Source: Clostridiales bacterium
Lineage (GTDB): Bacteria > Bacillota > Clostridia > Christensenellales > UBA3700
Reading direction: 5' to 3'
NCBI GenBank assembly: GCA_014799645.1
Contig: JAAVHQ010000027.1
Location: 4,611-19,027 of the forward strand
DNA length: 14,417 bases
Shown: piece by piece, positions 1 to 8,738 of the stretch
Numbering within the stretch: position 1 is the stretch's first letter
How the letters are laid out: the number at the start of each line of letters is the position of its first letter
Position numbers and translations under genes: made by a program
Notes under the pieces: generated by a model
Seen by the model: the letters and a program-made list of their open reading frames with translations, nothing else
Databases searched by the model: none
Told to the model about the DNA's origin: nothing

Positions 1-336
1 AAGGACGAAGAGGTGCTTTCGCATATTTCCAGTCATTCCGTTCCCCTTGCGATGTACATATTCTCAAACGATAAAAAGCGTATTAAAAGATTTACGAGTG
101 AAGTCAGCTACGGCGGCGGCTGCGTAAACGACGTCGTAATTCACATCGCTTCTCATTATCTGCCTTTCGGCGGATTTAAGGACAGCGGTATCGGCGTATA
201 TCACGGCAAAGCAGGCTTTGATACGTTCTCTCATTACAAAAGCATCGTGGACAAAAGCACGAAGATAGATTTGCCTATGCGCTATCAGCCGTTCAAGGAA
301 TCATATCAAAAGTTGATTAAAAAATTTATGAAGTAA
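1..336 (+). CDS. Aldehyde dehydrogenase, C-terminal part (cut by window edge)
   Basis: This is the last 111 codons of a gene that begins outside the window; the frame is open from base 1. The family oxidises aldehydes to acids with NAD(P)+. The visible part carries the C-terminal signature of class 3-like aldehyde dehydrogenases: a GGCVNDVVIH segment, then LPFGGFKDSGIGVYHGKAGF, then a FSHYKSIV segment and a basic tail. The catalytic cysteine and the cofactor-binding Rossmann fold lie upstream and cannot be checked, so the substrate is unknown. The gene ends in TAA directly before a bidirectional terminator shared with the convergent NUDIX gene. Family assignment is secure; subclass is likely but not certain. 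Confidence 0.9.
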   Translation, partial: KDEEVLSHISSHSVPLAMYIFSNDKKRIKRFTSEVSYGGGCVNDVVIHIASHYLPFGGFKDSGIGVYHGKAGFDTFSHYKSIVDKSTKIDLPMRYQPFKESYQKLIKKFMK

Positions 337-337
337 T

Positions 338-372
338 AAAAAAAGGAAGTTCGAATTGAACTTCCTTTTTTT
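338..372. terminator. Bidirectional intrinsic terminator
   Basis: An 8-bp stem (GGAAGTTC at 345-352 pairing with GAACTTCC at 358-365, 5-nt loop) is flanked by seven A on the left and seven T on the right. It therefore has a U-run on either strand. It sits between the convergent aldehyde dehydrogenase and NUDIX genes and overlaps the NUDIX stop codon. Confidence 0.9.
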
Positions 373-904
373 ATTTGAATTGCACGGCGTAACGCAAGAT
401 TGCGATTACCGTCTTTGAATCTTTGATTTCATTACGCTCTATCATTTTAAGAGCGTCGTCCAACTTGATTCTTTTGACGTTGAGCAATTCGTGCTCGTCA
501 AGTTTATTCTCGCCTACCTCAAAGTCGGTGGCAAGGAAGATGTGCAACGGCTCGTCGGTATACGCGGGCGTAGGATAAATCACGCCCAAATCGGTAAGAC
601 TGCAAGCGATAACTCCAACTTCCTCTTTGAGTTCTCTTATCGCGCAATCGTACGCGCTCTCGCCATTTTCTACTTTGCCTGCCGGTATTTCAAGTATCAT
701 TTCGCGGTATGGATATCTGAATTGTTCGACTAGATACACATAACCCTCTTTATCGACGGCAAGGACGCTGCTACCGCCGTTGTGGTGAACGTATTCCCTC
801 ATGCTTTCGCTACCGTCGGCGAGGACGACTTCGTCGTTGTATAGGCTCAGAATTCTGCCTTTATAAATCAAGTTTTCTTTCTTTGTAGTTTCTTTGCAAT
901 CCAT
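371..904 (-). CDS. nudF: NUDIX hydrolase, ADP-ribose pyrophosphatase type
   Basis: The 177-residue protein has a perfect Nudix box (G-x5-E-x7-REUxEExGU) at residues 76-98, reading GKVENGE, a 7-residue spacer, then RELKEEVGV; its glutamates bind the catalytic metal. The N-terminal beta-strand region, the preceding EIPAG and the following YPTPAYTDEPLHIFLA segment are typical of the ADP-ribose diphosphatase subfamily, which splits ADP-ribose to AMP and ribose 5-phosphate. It is cytosolic, with no signal peptide. The ATG at 902-904 has AGGGAG about 10 nt upstream. A terminator of the preceding lipoprotein gene lies just upstream and only a weak TATACT-like -10 was seen, so its promoter is unclear. 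The family is certain; the substrate is inferred from subfamily features. Confidence 0.92.
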   Translation of the reverse strand: MDCKETTKKENLIYKGRILSLYNDEVVLADGSESMREYVHHNGGSSVLAVDKEGYVYLVEQFRYPYREMILEIPAGKVENGESAYDCAIRELKEEVGVIACSLTDLGVIYPTPAYTDEPLHIFLATDFEVGENKLDEHELLNVKRIKLDDALKMIERNEIKDSKTVIAILRYAVQFK

Positions 905-932
905 AACGCTTTCACTCCCTAATTAGTATAAT

Positions 933-962
933 AAAAGGACGGGCATTTCTGTCCGTCCTTTT
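933..962 (-). terminator. Intrinsic terminator of the foldase-like lipoprotein gene
   Basis: AAAAGGACGG (933-942) pairs with CCGTCCTTTT (953-962), with further inner pairing around a loop of about 6 nt. On the minus strand it ends in TTTTAT and lies about 15 nt past the TAA of the lipoprotein gene and just before the NUDIX ribosome binding site. Confidence 0.85.
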
Positions 963-976
963 AATGCTTAGTCTGA

Positions 977-3202
977 TTATTGTATGCTCTTCATAATTTG
1001 TTTGAAGACCTTATCCGCTTTCTTTGCGAAATCCTCGTCAGCGAACAAATTGGACTGTTGTACGGACGTTACGTCAAGGCTAAGTTCGTCCTTAACGGTT
1101 TCGATATAATTGTCTTCGATAGTGGTAACTTCAACTTTGATTGATTCAATCTTCGTCTTATCCTCGTTGCCCTCTTCGTCCTTAGCGTAGGTGATTTCTA
1201 CCGTATAGTCGTAAACGTAATCGCTACCTTTGACGTACATAGTTTGCTCAATTTCGTTTCCGTCTTCATCTTCGGTCGGTACTTTTTTCTCGGTTATATT
1301 ACCCTTCTCGTAATCGATAGGAAGCTCGGTAACCATAACGATGTGAATGCCGTAATCGTTGATAATGAAAGATATTGCCGCGCCGCTTGCCGTTTCCATA
1401 GTATAAATATCGGTAGCAAGTTCGTCCTTGTCTTCGCCTACGGAAGAAGTAGCGGGTTTCTTGTAGATTGTGTATGAGCCGTTTGCCGATTTGAGAATAG
1501 CCGTATCGCCTTCGTACGCTACGCTATCGGTAGTGGGATCTTCGCTAACCGCGTCGTACTCTTCGATAGCCATTGCGCCAATGCCTACTTTTCCCAACTC
1601 TCTTGCCAAAACGGTGTACTCCGCAACGTAACTTGTCGATTCGCCTTCCGGAGTTACGGCGTAGTAATCATTGCTGAACATACCGCCGTCGTCGTTTACA
1701 AGATTTATCCAATCGTTGAACGCTTGCTTAGAAGCGTATTCTTTTACGAGATGTTGTTCAAGATCGGTCATATCTTTCGCCGCTTGAGTTGCTCTATTCA
1801 CCTTTGCTTGAATATCTTCCGCCATTGCGTAAAGCACTGTCAAATAACTTACTGCAGGATTAGCGTAAGCATTTTCAACGTCTTCGATAGTCGCGTCGGT
1901 ATAAGCGTCTTTGAGTTCGTCCTCATCGGCGTCGTAATCAGGATTGGATACGTTGACGTTGATACCCAACTTGGTATAAAGTTCAAGCATCTCTTTATCG
2001 TTATCGTCTACTACGCCCGTTGCAATAGCCGCTCTGTAAGCCTTAACCAAATCTTCATTGTCAGGATACAAGGTATTCAAAAGTGTAAGCGCGTCGCTTT
2101 GCTCGTCGGTAAAGGAAAGCAAAATGCTCTTTACTTGGATATCATTTTCGCTCGGCGCTGCGTAAGTGAAAGTACCTCCGCTTACTGCCGTAGAAAAATC
2201 TTCGCTCTTTACGTACGCTTTAAGGTCGATTTCAACTTGCTTGTTGTATCTTACCGTTGCGTTTTCTCTAATTTCGGTATCGTTGATCGTTGTGCCGACG
2301 TGGTCGGTGTACTTTTCTACGATATAGCTTGTCATCTGTTGAAGCAAGAAATAATCGTAGTCGAGAATATCGCCGAGGCTGTTGTCTCTTACGGATTTGA
2401 GAGCCGTTCTCTCAGCGTCGTAAGTAGCCTTGTCCGCAATATCTTTTTTAATTACGTTATTGATGTAGTTGAAGAAATATGCGTTGGATACGCTCGAGTC
2501 GCTAATCTCTACCTCATACTTGTCAGCGAAATATTTAATTATGTCAGCGTCGGTATTTATAGCGTCGTTCTTAACGTACTCGTCGCTCTCTTCATCTTCG
2601 CTAGCGGAAATTTTGGAACGAGCCGTAAGGTAATCGATATCGTCTTCATCGTCGGCATCTTCATCGTCTTCTTCCGTTGTTCCGCTGTTTTTGTCGTTGC
2701 TGGCTATCTCTTCGTCAACGTAGTCTTGCCATGCGTCGTGGAATTGCTCGTTGGTCTCTTCAACGCAATATCTAAATTCGTCAGCCGACATAAACGCTCT
2801 GTAAGCGTCAATCGGATTTTCCGACTTATAAGAGTTCCACGCGTCGAGAGATGCAAATCTACTGTCGAAGTCGGACGCTACGAGTTTGTTCTTATACAAA
2901 TAGTCTTGAGCGTAAAGCGCCAACAACTTTTGTCTTGAAAGCGAGTTGTAGAAATACTCTACGACTTGCTCAGCAGACCAACCGAACGAATTCATATAAG
3001 TCGCTCCGTATCTATTGACGTAAGTCACTACTTCTCCCTTATAAATTACGTTGCTAATAACACCGTTGCCCGTGTCGTAACTCACCGTCGCAAGCACTTG
3101 ATGATAATCTCTGTTTGTATCCGTCTCGAAAAGCGAGCATCCCGTCAACAAAGCGGCTACCAACGCTACCAACAATACGAGGGCAATAACTTTCTTTTTC
3201 AT
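977..3202 (-). CDS. Large lipoprotein, SurA/PrsA-like foldase with degenerate parvulin domain
   Basis: This is a 741-residue predicted lipoprotein: KKK, a hydrophobic stretch (residues 5-19), then the lipobox LTGC with lipidation at Cys22, so it should be anchored outside the membrane. Residues 45-95 (IYKGEVVTY onward, then a helical segment) resemble the SurA N-terminal domain. A very acidic linker lies at about 164-190. Residues 356-366 (VKSILLSFTDE) and 617-624 (YGIHIVMV) resemble the first and last strands of a parvulin prolyl isomerase, but the core between them is expanded and poorly conserved. The location just after mfd matches the prsA-like gene of many Firmicutes. AAGGAG sits 6 nt before the ATG. 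The lipoprotein call is firm. The folding-factor role is an inference from weak motifs and neighbourhood, and isomerase activity is doubtful. Confidence 0.6.
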   Translation of the reverse strand: MKKKVIALVLLVALVAALLTGCSLFETDTNRDYHQVLATVSYDTGNGVISNVIYKGEVVTYVNRYGATYMNSFGWSAEQVVEYFYNSLSRQKLLALYAQDYLYKNKLVASDFDSRFASLDAWNSYKSENPIDAYRAFMSADEFRYCVEETNEQFHDAWQDYVDEEIASNDKNSGTTEEDDEDADDEDDIDYLTARSKISASEDEESDEYVKNDAINTDADIIKYFADKYEVEISDSSVSNAYFFNYINNVIKKDIADKATYDAERTALKSVRDNSLGDILDYDYFLLQQMTSYIVEKYTDHVGTTINDTEIRENATVRYNKQVEIDLKAYVKSEDFSTAVSGGTFTYAAPSENDIQVKSILLSFTDEQSDALTLLNTLYPDNEDLVKAYRAAIATGVVDDNDKEMLELYTKLGINVNVSNPDYDADEDELKDAYTDATIEDVENAYANPAVSYLTVLYAMAEDIQAKVNRATQAAKDMTDLEQHLVKEYASKQAFNDWINLVNDDGGMFSNDYYAVTPEGESTSYVAEYTVLARELGKVGIGAMAIEEYDAVSEDPTTDSVAYEGDTAILKSANGSYTIYKKPATSSVGEDKDELATDIYTMETASGAAISFIINDYGIHIVMVTELPIDYEKGNITEKKVPTEDEDGNEIEQTMYVKGSDYVYDYTVEITYAKDEEGNEDKTKIESIKVEVTTIEDNYIETVKDELSLDVTSVQQSNLFADEDFAKKADKVFKQIMKSIQ

Positions 3203-3263
3203 ATACTACTCCTTAAAAGCGATATATTATAATTATAATAATAAATAATATTATGCATAATCT

Positions 3264-3292
3264 ATTATACACAATCAGCGTTGGGTTGTAAA
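3264..3292 (-). promoter_or_regulatory. Sigma-A promoter of the foldase-like lipoprotein gene
   Basis: On the minus strand a TTTACA -35 box (3287-3292) is separated by exactly 17 nt from a perfect TATAAT -10 box (3264-3269). Transcription would start near 3257, leaving a leader of about 55 nt of very AT-rich sequence before the AAGGAG. The promoter lies directly after the mfd stop codon, so the lipoprotein gene can be expressed independently of the mfd operon. Confidence 0.85.
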
Positions 3293-3297
3293 CACTT

Positions 3298-6200
3298 TTA
3301 GCCAAAAGTTTTTTCGCATTTGAGTAAAAAGCCCTTTACCGCCGCCAATTTTTCCCTCACAGGACGGAATTTGCAAGCAAAATGAAGTTTTGGACACTCT
3401 TCGCACGTCAAATTGACTTCTTCTCCCGCCTCGCTCACCGCGTACATCACCGCCTTGTTCTTAAAGCAATCGCCGTCGGCAAAAGTGAGATAAGTCATTT
3501 TTGGATTTATATCGATTTGCTTGACGCCTATCTTGCTCGCAAGGTTGCGTATCAATCCCAACTCAAAGAGGTTTTGCGTTTCGCTCGGCATTTTGCCGTA
3601 AGCCTCGACCACGCTTCGCGTAAGTTTGTCCAACTCCTCTTGCGTGTCCAAATCGAGCGCGTTGCGATACAGCCTCATACGCATATCTTCGTCGGGGATA
3701 TATTCTTTGTCGATATACGCGCCGAAGTTGAGGACGAGTTTGACCTCGCTCGCCTGTTTTTCGGTTATGCCCTGCAATTCGTCGACGGTCTCTTTGAGCA
3801 ACTTGCAGTACATATCGTAACCTACTTTTTCGATATGCCCGTGCTGTTCCTTACCCAAAATATTTCCCGCGCCTCTTATCTCCAAGTCGCGCATGGCTAT
3901 CTTAAATCCGCTACCCAATTCCGTATAATCCAAAATCGCCGCAAGTCGCTTGGTCGCGTCGCCGGTGAGCATACAGTCGGGATTGACGGTAAAGTAAGTA
4001 TACGCAATTCTATTGCTTCTGCCCACTCTTCCTCTCAACTGATACATCTGAGAAAGTCCAAGCCTGTTTGCCTCGCAAATAATGAGCGTATTCGCGTCGG
4101 GTATGTCAATGCCGTTCTCTATTATCGTCGTGCTGACAAGCACGTCGTATTCTTTGTCGTAAAATCTGCCTATCTTGTCTTCAAGAGTTTCCGCGCTCAT
4201 TCTTCCGTGAGCGAAGTCCACTTTTGCGTCGGGCACGAGAGCCTTGACCTTCTCGGCAAAATTCTCTATGCCGTTGACCCTGTTATAGAGGATATACACT
4301 TGACCGCCTCTTGCGAGTTCTCTCGTCACAGCGTCAATGATAAGTCCGTCGCTGAGTTCGCAAACGTAAGTCTGCACGGGCAGTCTGTTGCTCGGTGGCG
4401 TTTCCAACACGCTTATATCCCTTATGCCCGTCATAGCCATATTCAACGTCCTTGGAATAGGTGTAGCCGACATAGTCAAGACGTTGACGTTTTTCTTGAT
4501 GACTTTGAGTTTTTCCTTATGCTCAACGCCAAAGCGCTGTTCCTCGTCGAGTACTATAAGTCCCAAATCATGGAACTGTACGTCGGACGATAGCAATCTA
4601 TGCGTACCTACCGCAAACAAGGACGTTCCCGTCGCAAGTCTGTTGATTGATTCGTCAATCTGCTTTTGGGTCTGCAATCTGCTTATCAATTCAATTTGTA
4701 TTCCGAATTCCTTAAACCGCTCTTTCGCCGTGTTGTAGTGCTGTCTTGCCAAAATCGTGGTCGGACACAGGATTACCGCTTGCTTGTTGTGGCAAATCGT
4801 CTTGAATATCGCTCGCAAGGCGACTTCCGTCTTTCCGTAGCCTACGTCTCCGCAAAGAAGCCTGTCCATTATCATACCTCTTTGCATATCCGATTTAATA
4901 TCCGCAACCGCCGTATTTTGGTCGTCGGTCGGCTCGTAAGGGAATGCGTCTTCGAATTCCTTTTGTAAGTAGTCGTCTTCCGAATACTTGTAGCCTTGCT
5001 TGTTTTGTCTTTGGGAATAGAGTTCTAGCAAATCGACCGCCATTGCCTTTATCGAGGCTTTGACGCTTTGCTTTACCTTGTCGAATTCCTTTCCGCCAAT
5101 CGCCGATAAGCGAGGCTCTTTGTCGCTTCCGTTGTATCTGCTCAATCTATCGAGTTTGTCGGTAGGGACGTAAAGCAACTCGGAATTCTTGTATTCAACG
5201 ACGACGTATTCGGAATTGACGCTACCCATTTGGATATACTTAGTGCCCAAACACTTGCCTATGCCGTGCACTTCGTGTACGACATAATCGCCCACTTTGG
5301 GCATTGTGAATACTCTCGTCTTTTTGCTCTCGATATGAGAATTTTTTCTCGTACCCGTCCTTGTGACGTCCTCTCTGCCAAGCACCGCGATTTTGGCTTT
5401 GGGATAGGCAAAGCCTTTGGATATTTCTATCGGAAGTATGAATATACCCGCTTTCCTTTCTTGAATATCCTCGACGTATGAGCAACCTACTTCTTCGCTA
5501 ATAAGGTTGCTTCTAAGACTGCGCCCCGACTGCTCGTCGCCCATACATATCAACGTCGTATAGCCCGATTTGTCAAAGGCTTTGAGGTCGTTGATAAGCG
5601 CGTCGTAGTGGATAGTATAGTTGCTCAGCGTAACGCAGTTGATGTTGAACACGGCGTTCGGCGAGAATATAGGGTTCGTCGAAGCCAAATAGGAAAATGC
5701 TACTTTTTGCAACTTGCTCAGCCTTGTCATTACTTCGTCGTAAGATAGCAACGATTTCGTATGCTCTTTGAGCGCTTCGCCCGTCTCGGAAAGTTGCTTT
5801 ACTCTGCCGATATGTTCTTTGATATACAAGTCAATTTGCTCTGCAACAGACGCGGGCTCGTCGAATACTACGACCGCGTTTTCGTCCAAATAATCGAATA
5901 CGGTATACATACTCTCTCTTACGAAAGGTATTAGCCATTGCATTTGTTGAGAACATACCGACGAAATCGCAAGCGCGGAATAGGTATTCTCACTCGCTTC
6001 CGCAATATTGCTCGGAAGTCTGTCGACGGCTTTTCTCGCCCTGTCCATACCGCCTTCGATAAGCTTTTGAGAAAAGAGCAAGTCGTTGTCGGGCATAATC
6101 TGTATGCTGTCCACCTCTCGCACCGTCATAAGCGTATCGGGACTGAATTCCTTTATGCTCTCGACCACGTCGTCGAAAAAGGATATTCGCAAAGGCATAT

Positions 6201-6753
6201 CCAACTGCGATGGGAAAATACTGACTATGTCGCCCGCGACGGAAAAAGTATTCTTTTCCTCGACTGCGTCTTCGCGAATATATCCCATAGTCGCAAGTCT
6301 GTCGATAAGAGAATACATATCGAGCGTATCGTCTTTTTTGATATTGATTACGCTGCCGTTCAACGCCTCTTTTCTAGGTAAAAACTGCGTAAGCGTCTGA
6401 GGCGAAACGACTAGACATTGCAATCTTCCGTTCGCCAATTCGTAAAGAGTATCAATTCTTTGCGCAATAATGCTTTTATGGTAAGTCTTGCGATGCAATA
6501 GCAACTCTTCGTTGGCGGGCAAAAATCCCACCCTGTCGCCGTAAAAATCTTTTAATCTATTGAAAAGCGTGTTTGCTCTAAACGAGTCTTTTGCTACGAA
6601 TAATACGAACTTATTGAGTTGCGATGCGATATGAATTTTCTCGCCCTCGCCGACTGAAAAGACAGCGCAGTCGCGCCCCTCCTCTACCGCGCGGTATAGG
6701 TTGGCAAATTCACCTCCCAAAGTATTGAGTTTTAGCAACTCCTTTACGTTCAT
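3298..6753 (-). CDS. mfd: Transcription-repair coupling factor Mfd
   Basis: Mfd removes RNA polymerase stalled at DNA lesions and recruits UvrA. The protein (1151 residues from ATG 6753) has the full layout: an N-terminal UvrB-homology region, a CarD-like RNA-polymerase-interacting domain (about 485-545, starting KVGDYVVHEVHGIG), a RecG-like helicase core with Walker A GDVGYGKT (635-642), a DEEQ box (736-739), motif III TMSATPIPRT, motif VI QLRGRVGRS (about 905-913), the translocation motif LEIRGAGNILG (957-967) and a C-terminal TRCF domain. An in-frame TTG lies at 6757-6759, two codons upstream; ATG is preferred. Neither start has a clear Shine-Dalgarno, and pth ends 22 nt upstream, so translational coupling to pth is possible. 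It is the last gene of tadA-pth-mfd. Confidence 0.98.
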   Translation of the reverse strand: MNVKELLKLNTLGGEFANLYRAVEEGRDCAVFSVGEGEKIHIASQLNKFVLFVAKDSFRANTLFNRLKDFYGDRVGFLPANEELLLHRKTYHKSIIAQRIDTLYELANGRLQCLVVSPQTLTQFLPRKEALNGSVINIKKDDTLDMYSLIDRLATMGYIREDAVEEKNTFSVAGDIVSIFPSQLDMPLRISFFDDVVESIKEFSPDTLMTVREVDSIQIMPDNDLLFSQKLIEGGMDRARKAVDRLPSNIAEASENTYSALAISSVCSQQMQWLIPFVRESMYTVFDYLDENAVVVFDEPASVAEQIDLYIKEHIGRVKQLSETGEALKEHTKSLLSYDEVMTRLSKLQKVAFSYLASTNPIFSPNAVFNINCVTLSNYTIHYDALINDLKAFDKSGYTTLICMGDEQSGRSLRSNLISEEVGCSYVEDIQERKAGIFILPIEISKGFAYPKAKIAVLGREDVTRTGTRKNSHIESKKTRVFTMPKVGDYVVHEVHGIGKCLGTKYIQMGSVNSEYVVVEYKNSELLYVPTDKLDRLSRYNGSDKEPRLSAIGGKEFDKVKQSVKASIKAMAVDLLELYSQRQNKQGYKYSEDDYLQKEFEDAFPYEPTDDQNTAVADIKSDMQRGMIMDRLLCGDVGYGKTEVALRAIFKTICHNKQAVILCPTTILARQHYNTAKERFKEFGIQIELISRLQTQKQIDESINRLATGTSLFAVGTHRLLSSDVQFHDLGLIVLDEEQRFGVEHKEKLKVIKKNVNVLTMSATPIPRTLNMAMTGIRDISVLETPPSNRLPVQTYVCELSDGLIIDAVTRELARGGQVYILYNRVNGIENFAEKVKALVPDAKVDFAHGRMSAETLEDKIGRFYDKEYDVLVSTTIIENGIDIPDANTLIICEANRLGLSQMYQLRGRVGRSNRIAYTYFTVNPDCMLTGDATKRLAAILDYTELGSGFKIAMRDLEIRGAGNILGKEQHGHIEKVGYDMYCKLLKETVDELQGITEKQASEVKLVLNFGAYIDKEYIPDEDMRMRLYRNALDLDTQEELDKLTRSVVEAYGKMPSETQNLFELGLIRNLASKIGVKQIDINPKMTYLTFADGDCFKNKAVMYAVSEAGEEVNLTCEECPKLHFACKFRPVREKLAAVKGFLLKCEKTFG

Positions 6754-6775
6754 AGTCAATTTTTATGATATGATA

Positions 6776-7345
6776 TTACACTAGTTTTCCGTTGAGTTTT
6801 CGCATAAGCGAATCAATATCGCCGTCTATCATATACTGCCAAATGCCGTCTGCGACTTTATCGAAAACTTTGTCAAGCACCGCGTGTTTTTCCTTGCCAA
6901 CTTTGGAAAGCACGTAGTCTTTGAGTTCTCTGTTACCGCGCTCGTCGCCCACGCCGATACGCACTCTCGCAATCGCAGTTGTACCGCATTCCGCGACGAT
7001 ATTTTTCATACCGTTGTGACTTCCGCCCGAGCCTTCTTTGCGCACTCTGACGTTGCCGAGTGGCAAGTCGATATCGTCGTAAATAATCAAGGTTTGCGAG
7101 TAGTCGATTTTGTTGGAATTAGCGAGTTGTTTTACGCTTACGCCGGATAGGTTCATATAAGTTTGAGGTTTTGCGATAATATGCTTTTGTCCGCCGATAT
7201 ACTGCACGCAATACAAAGCATCGCCACCCTTTTTGTCAAGAGCGCCGCCTATCTTGTCTAGCAACTTGTCCACTGTCATAAATCCCATATTGTGGATTGT
7301 GTCTTCGTACTTTTTTCCGGGATTACCCAACCCCACTATAAGCAT
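6776..7345 (-). CDS. pth: Peptidyl-tRNA hydrolase
   Basis: Pth releases tRNA from prematurely dissociated peptidyl-tRNA in the cytosol and is essential in most bacteria. The 189-residue length is normal. Conserved active-site positions are all present: Asn8 in GLGNPG, catalytic His18 (TIHNMGF), Asn65 (MNLSG), Asp90 in DDIDLPLG and Asn111 in GSHNG. The ATG has GAGGT about 6 nt upstream, inside the 16-nt gap after tadA. It is the middle gene of tadA-pth-mfd; pth next to mfd is a classic Firmicute arrangement. Confidence 0.98.
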   Translation of the reverse strand: MLIVGLGNPGKKYEDTIHNMGFMTVDKLLDKIGGALDKKGGDALYCVQYIGGQKHIIAKPQTYMNLSGVSVKQLANSNKIDYSQTLIIYDDIDLPLGNVRVRKEGSGGSHNGMKNIVAECGTTAIARVRIGVGDERGNRELKDYVLSKVGKEKHAVLDKVFDKVADGIWQYMIDGDIDSLMRKLNGKLV

Positions 7346-7361
7346 AATCTACCTCGCTGTT

Positions 7362-7832
7362 TTATTTCTTTTGTTGTCTTTTTGTCTTAAAATATTCGCT
7401 TAGGATATTCGCGCACTCCTCTTGCAGTACGCCGCCCTCGACAACCTTAGGTCTATGATTGAATCTAACGTCCGTCGGAAGATTGTAGAGCGTGGAGCAA
7501 CAACCTGCTTTCGCGTCGTACGCTCCAAAATAAATATTGCCTATTCTTGCGTTTATCAACGCGCCCGAGCACATTGCGCAAGGCTCTAAGGTCACGAAAA
7601 TATCGCACTCGTTGAGTCGCCAATCACCTATCTTTTTGCAAGCCTTTTCTATCGCGACAATCTCCGCGTGATAGTTGCTGCAATTCTTCTTTTCCTTGCG
7701 ATTGTAAGCCTTAGCGATTACCTTGCCGTCCTTGACGATTACCGCGCCGACGGGAACTTCGTCCTCGGCTCTCGCCTTTTCCGCCTCGCGCAAAGCAAGT
7801 CGCATAAACTTGACCTTATCTCTCTCTTCCAT
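7362..7832 (-). CDS. tadA: tRNA-specific adenosine deaminase
   Basis: TadA converts A34 to inosine in the tRNA-Arg(ACG) anticodon. The 156-residue protein contains the zinc/proton-shuttle motif HAE (His55, Glu57) and PCAMC (Cys85, Cys88), with the substrate-side segments DEVPVGAVIV and YFGAYDAKAG typical of bacterial TadA. The MEERDKVKFMRLAL start is the usual N-terminus. No Shine-Dalgarno precedes the ATG: the upstream sequence is ATAAAATATATCT. A TATGAT hexamer close by could place the transcript start only a few nt before the ATG, so a very short leader is possible. It heads the tadA-pth-mfd operon and is divergent from the M14 peptidase across 81 bp. Confidence 0.96.
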   Translation of the reverse strand: MEERDKVKFMRLALREAEKARAEDEVPVGAVIVKDGKVIAKAYNRKEKKNCSNYHAEIVAIEKACKKIGDWRLNECDIFVTLEPCAMCSGALINARIGNIYFGAYDAKAGCCSTLYNLPTDVRFNHRPKVVEGGVLQEECANILSEYFKTKRQQKK

Positions 7833-7913
7833 AGATATATTTTATCATACAGTCAAAGATTTGCCAACAATAGCAAAAGTAACAATTTGATTTTTTTGCG
7901 AATATCTTGCAAT

Positions 7914-8738
7914 ATGTATGGATTAAACGAACTTCAAAGCGATTTGGAAATATTGCAGGCGCAAGGCGCGGAAATTTTCGATATAGGAAATACTCTGTTG
8001 GGAAGACCTATACCGTGTATATTCAAAGGCTCGAAAATCGGCGGACAGACGCTACTTCACGCGTCAATTCACGCAAGGGAATGGGTGACTACTCCGCTCG
8101 TCATTGAGATGATGAAAAACTACAACGGCTCTTACGGCGTATGGTGCGTGCCTATGGTCAATATAGACGGCGTACTACTCGTACAGCAAGGACTTAGCAG
8201 TATACCCGAACAAAGCCTAAAAGACTTCTTAAAAGAAGTCAACGGCGGTAGCGAAGATTTCTCTTTGTGGAAAGCCAACGCAAGGGCGGTAGACTTGAAC
8301 GTCAATTTCAACGCGCGTTGGGGCGAAGGCGCGCAAAACGTCACGTACCCCGCTCCTGCCAACTATATTGGCGAGCATCCTTTTTCCGAATATGAAATTA
8401 TGGCTCTAAGAAGCCTTACCGAAAGAGTTAAGCCGTCGGTTACGTTGAGTTACCACGCCAAAGGCAACGTGATTTACAAAGGCTTCGGCTGTATAGACAA
8501 CGGCGTAGAATGCGCACAAAGAATTTCCGATTCGACGGGCTATCCCCTTCTCAATTCCTACAATAGCGTAGGCGGATATAAAGATTGGTACGTCGCCACT
8601 TTCCAAAAACTCGGACTTACAATCGAAGTCGGCGACGAGAACGTCGCGTACGCGCAACTTATCGACTATCTACCGCAAATCTATGAACAGAATGCAAATG
8701 TATTGAATATTGCGACTGAGTGCGCGCAAAATGAATAA
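7914..8738 (+). CDS. M14-family zinc metallopeptidase
   Basis: The 274-residue protein carries the zinc ligands of M14 peptidases: His53 and Glu56 in HARE, and His181 in LSYHAKGN; Glu238 in LTIEVGDEN fits the catalytic glutamate. The VDLN segment (126-129) is followed by Val-Asn-Phe instead of the Arg-Asn-Phe of classical carboxypeptidases (Arg145 of carboxypeptidase A), which suggests different substrate recognition. Firmicute relatives of this size often cleave peptidoglycan peptides, a possible but unproven role. The frame is open upstream to 7668, but that part is antisense to tadA and has no homology-like character, so the ATG at 7914 is chosen. It has no clear Shine-Dalgarno and no signal peptide, so it is predicted cytosolic. 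Confidence 0.88.
   Translation: MYGLNELQSDLEILQAQGAEIFDIGNTLLGRPIPCIFKGSKIGGQTLLHASIHAREWVTTPLVIEMMKNYNGSYGVWCVPMVNIDGVLLVQQGLSSIPEQSLKDFLKEVNGGSEDFSLWKANARAVDLNVNFNARWGEGAQNVTYPAPANYIGEHPFSEYEIMALRSLTERVKPSVTLSYHAKGNVIYKGFGCIDNGVECAQRISDSTGYPLLNSYNSVGGYKDWYVATFQKLGLTIEVGDENVAYAQLIDYLPQIYEQNANVLNIATECAQNE

Noticed and set aside
1724..2938. Plus-strand open frame of about 400 codons opposite the foldase-like lipoprotein
   Set aside because: Same reasoning: antisense, Val/Phe/Ile-rich translation of reverse-complemented acidic codons, and no ribosome binding site or domain.
3382..4593. Long plus-strand open frame of about 400 codons opposite mfd
   Set aside because: It lies wholly antisense to a certain gene, has shadow-frame composition (Arg/His/Phe rich) and shows no motif.
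7668..7913. N-terminal extension of the M14 peptidase frame with a hydrophobic, signal-like start
   Set aside because: It is entirely antisense to tadA or in the intergenic gap, and its composition is that of a shadow frame. The M14 fold is complete from ATG 7914.
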